Origin: Clostridiales bacterium
Lineage (GTDB): Bacteria; Bacillota; Clostridia; Oscillospirales; Acutalibacteraceae
Direction of reading: 5' to 3'
DNA length: 6,088 nt
Assembly (NCBI GenBank): GCA_019415925.1
Contig: DXYG01000086.1
Location: forward strand, 1 to 6,088
Shown here: positions 4,918-6,088 of the stretch, one piece after another
Layout of the letters: every line of letters starts with the position of its first letter
Numbering within the stretch: the stretch's first letter is position 1
Position numbers and translations under genes: made by a program
Notes under the pieces: generated by a model
The model's input: the letters and a program-made list of their open reading frames with translations, nothing else
The model's database searches: none
What the model was told of the DNA's origin: nothing

Positions 4918-4942
4918 GTAGCGAGCGACGCCCTCGTCGCTC
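4918..4942 (+). repeat. REP-like palindrome 5 (GTAG foot, different stem type)
   Basis: GTAG (4918-4921) and one C are followed by GAGCGACG (4923-4930), loop CCCT (4931-4934) and the perfect complement CGTCGCTC (4935-4942), an 8-bp GC-rich stem. The foot is the same as in the other four units but the stem sequence is different, so it probably belongs to a second REP subfamily. It lies between the recO stop and mutS2. No U-run follows directly, so a pure terminator role is unlikely. Confidence 0.75.
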
Positions 4943-4943
4943 A

Positions 4944-4974
4944 AACAGCAATAATGCTGTTGTGCAATATTTTT
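4944..4974 (+). terminator. Weak terminator-like hairpin between recO and mutS2
   Basis: AACAGCA (4944-4950) and TGCTGTT (4955-4961) form a 7-bp stem with loop ATAA, immediately after the REP-like unit. A run of five T (4970-4974) comes eight bases after the stem, which is too far for a classic intrinsic terminator. It may weakly terminate or stabilise the recO transcript 3' end, or be part of a composite REP structure. Confidence 0.3.
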
Positions 4975-4996
4975 GAAATGATTAGGTGTAATATTT

Positions 4997-6088
4997 ATGA
5001 ACAGACATTACAAAACACTTGAACTTGATAAAATACTTGAACGCCTTGCAGGCAAAACGAACATTGAAGATGCTCGTGAAATGGCGCTGAAGCTTGAACC
5101 GCAGTTCGACTTGAAAAAGGTTCAGCTTCTGTTAAAGCAGACCGATGACGCAGTTGTTTTAAGCGGAAAATTTGGTGCGCCGTCATTCGGCGGAGCGGCT
5201 AACTGTGCAAATCAGCTAAGACGTGCGCAGGCAGGAGGCTGTCTTTCAACAGGCGAGCTTTTGAAAATTGCGCAGACATTGAGGATAATCCGCACAGTCA
5301 AGGAGTGGCACTCAAGATTTGCAAACACCGAAACTGCGCTTGACATCTATTTCAGCGGACTGGTTTCCAATAAATTCTTGGAGGAAAAAATCACCTCTGC
5401 AATTTTAAGCGAGGACGAAATTGCCGACAGTGCAAGCACGGCTTTGTCCGATATTCGCCGCAAAATCCGTACTGCATCTTCAAAAGCGAGAGAGGTTCTC
5501 GATAAAATTATCCACAGCTCAACATACATAAAGTATCTTCAGGACTCTATCGTAACACAGCGTGACGGACGGTATGTTGTGCCTGTAAGGAGCGAATGCC
5601 GCAATAACGTGCCGGGACTTGTGCACGATACCTCATCAAGCGGTGCTACTGTTTTTATTGAACCAATGGGCGTTGTGCAGGCAAACAACGATATAAAAAT
5701 GCTCAAATCAAAAGAGGATGAGGAAATCGAGAGGATCCTATTTGAGTTGTCGGCAAGCGCAGGCGACTTTGCCGATACGATAATTAGAAGCTATGATAAC
5801 CTTGCAAATCTCAACCTTATTTTTGCCAAGGCTGACCTTGCATATTCAATGAAAGCGTCAATGCCGATTATGAACGACAGAGGAGTAGTTGACATAAAGC
5901 AGGCAAGGCATCCGCTGATTGATAAGGATAAGGTAGTTCCTGTTGACATTGTGCTCGGAAAAACCTTTGACACACTCGTAATCACAGGACCGAATACAGG
6001 CGGTAAAACGGTTACGCTTAAAACGCTCGGACTGCTTACGCTTATGGCTATGTGCGGACTGTTAGTGCCGTGTGCCGACAACAGCGAG
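4997..6088 (+). CDS. mutS2: Endonuclease MutS2, N-terminal part (cut by window edge)
   Basis: The frame is open from ATG 4997 to the last base (364 codons), so the gene continues beyond the window. MutS2 is a MutS-like ATPase; family members suppress homologous recombination in some bacteria, and in Bacillus subtilis the protein rescues collided ribosomes. Visible here are the N-terminal start MNRHYKTLELDKILERLA, the core/lever region with RDGRYVVPVRSE (about 191-202) and HDTSSSGATVFIEP (about 211-224), and the Walker A motif GPNTGGKT (331-338) followed by VTLKTLGLLTLMA. Family proteins are usually near 790 residues, so the rest of the ATPase and the C-terminal KOW and Smr nuclease regions would lie downstream. 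AGGTG (4984-4988) is a moderate ribosome binding site eight bases before the ATG. GCTAACTG and other motifs show no frameshift in the visible part. Confidence 0.93.
   Translation, partial: MNRHYKTLELDKILERLAGKTNIEDAREMALKLEPQFDLKKVQLLLKQTDDAVVLSGKFGAPSFGGAANCANQLRRAQAGGCLSTGELLKIAQTLRIIRTVKEWHSRFANTETALDIYFSGLVSNKFLEEKITSAILSEDEIADSASTALSDIRRKIRTASSKAREVLDKIIHSSTYIKYLQDSIVTQRDGRYVVPVRSECRNNVPGLVHDTSSSGATVFIEPMGVVQANNDIKMLKSKEDEEIERILFELSASAGDFADTIIRSYDNLANLNLIFAKADLAYSMKASMPIMNDRGVVDIKQARHPLIDKDKVVPVDIVLGKTFDTLVITGPNTGGKTVTLKTLGLLTLMAMCGLLVPCADNSE

Noticed and set aside
2307..4942. CRISPR array made from the repeated palindromes
   Set aside because: The units are unevenly spaced, in both orientations, partly within genes and of differing stem type, with no regular spacers and no cas genes.
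5791..6081. 96-codon minus-strand open frame opposite mutS2
   Set aside because: The plus strand encodes clear MutS2 sequence including the Walker A motif; the antisense frame is low-complexity and serine-rich, typical of a shadow.

Overview
The window looks like a chromosomal housekeeping stretch from a low-to-moderate GC member of the Clostridia, most likely a gut Ruminococcaceae/Oscillospirales-type bacterium. This rests on the gene order (phoH, ybeY, dgkA, era, yqzL, recO, all on the + strand), the strong AGGAG/GGAGG-type ribosome binding sites, and protein features such as the YqzL-like small protein and MutS2. No database search was possible, so the lineage is an inference.

Layout. Positions 1-280 are AT-rich and appear non-coding, ending in an extended -10 promoter. 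The stretch 327-1256 is phoH, a PhoH-family ATPase whose usual start codon seems to be missing. Next come ybeY (1317-1829, endoribonuclease/16S rRNA maturation), dgkA (1831-2310, membrane diacylglycerol/undecaprenol kinase with a longer C-terminus) and era (2391-3299, ribosome-assembly GTPase). Between era and recO, where Bacillus has only the small gene yqzL, this genome also carries a REP-associated tyrosine transposase (RAYT, 3479-3973). It is followed by yqzL (4040-4213, 57 codons), recO (4164-4907, overlapping yqzL by 50 bases) and the first 364 codons of mutS2 (4997 to the window edge).

The most interesting structure is a set of five short palindromes, each preceded on its own strand by the tetranucleotide GTAG: 2307-2332 (+), 3341-3364 (+), 3424-3449 (+), 3737-3762 (-) and 4918-4942 (+). 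GTAG followed by a hairpin is the recognised architecture of proteobacterial REP elements acted on by RAYT proteins, and a RAYT gene sits in the middle of this cluster. One palindrome lies inside the RAYT coding sequence and is read in frame as residues 87-95. Another supplies the TAG stop codon of dgkA. Two flank a short relic that resembles the first codons of a second RAYT gene.

The host genes form a conserved cluster for ribosome maturation (YbeY, Era), RNA/ATPase functions (PhoH), lipid-carrier phosphorylation (DgkA) and DNA repair/translation quality control (RecO, MutS2). The RAYT/REP module is probably a domesticated or mobile single-strand DNA system embedded in it. Two genes often found in this cluster in Bacillus (a PgpH/YqfF-type HD phosphodiesterase and cdd) are absent here.
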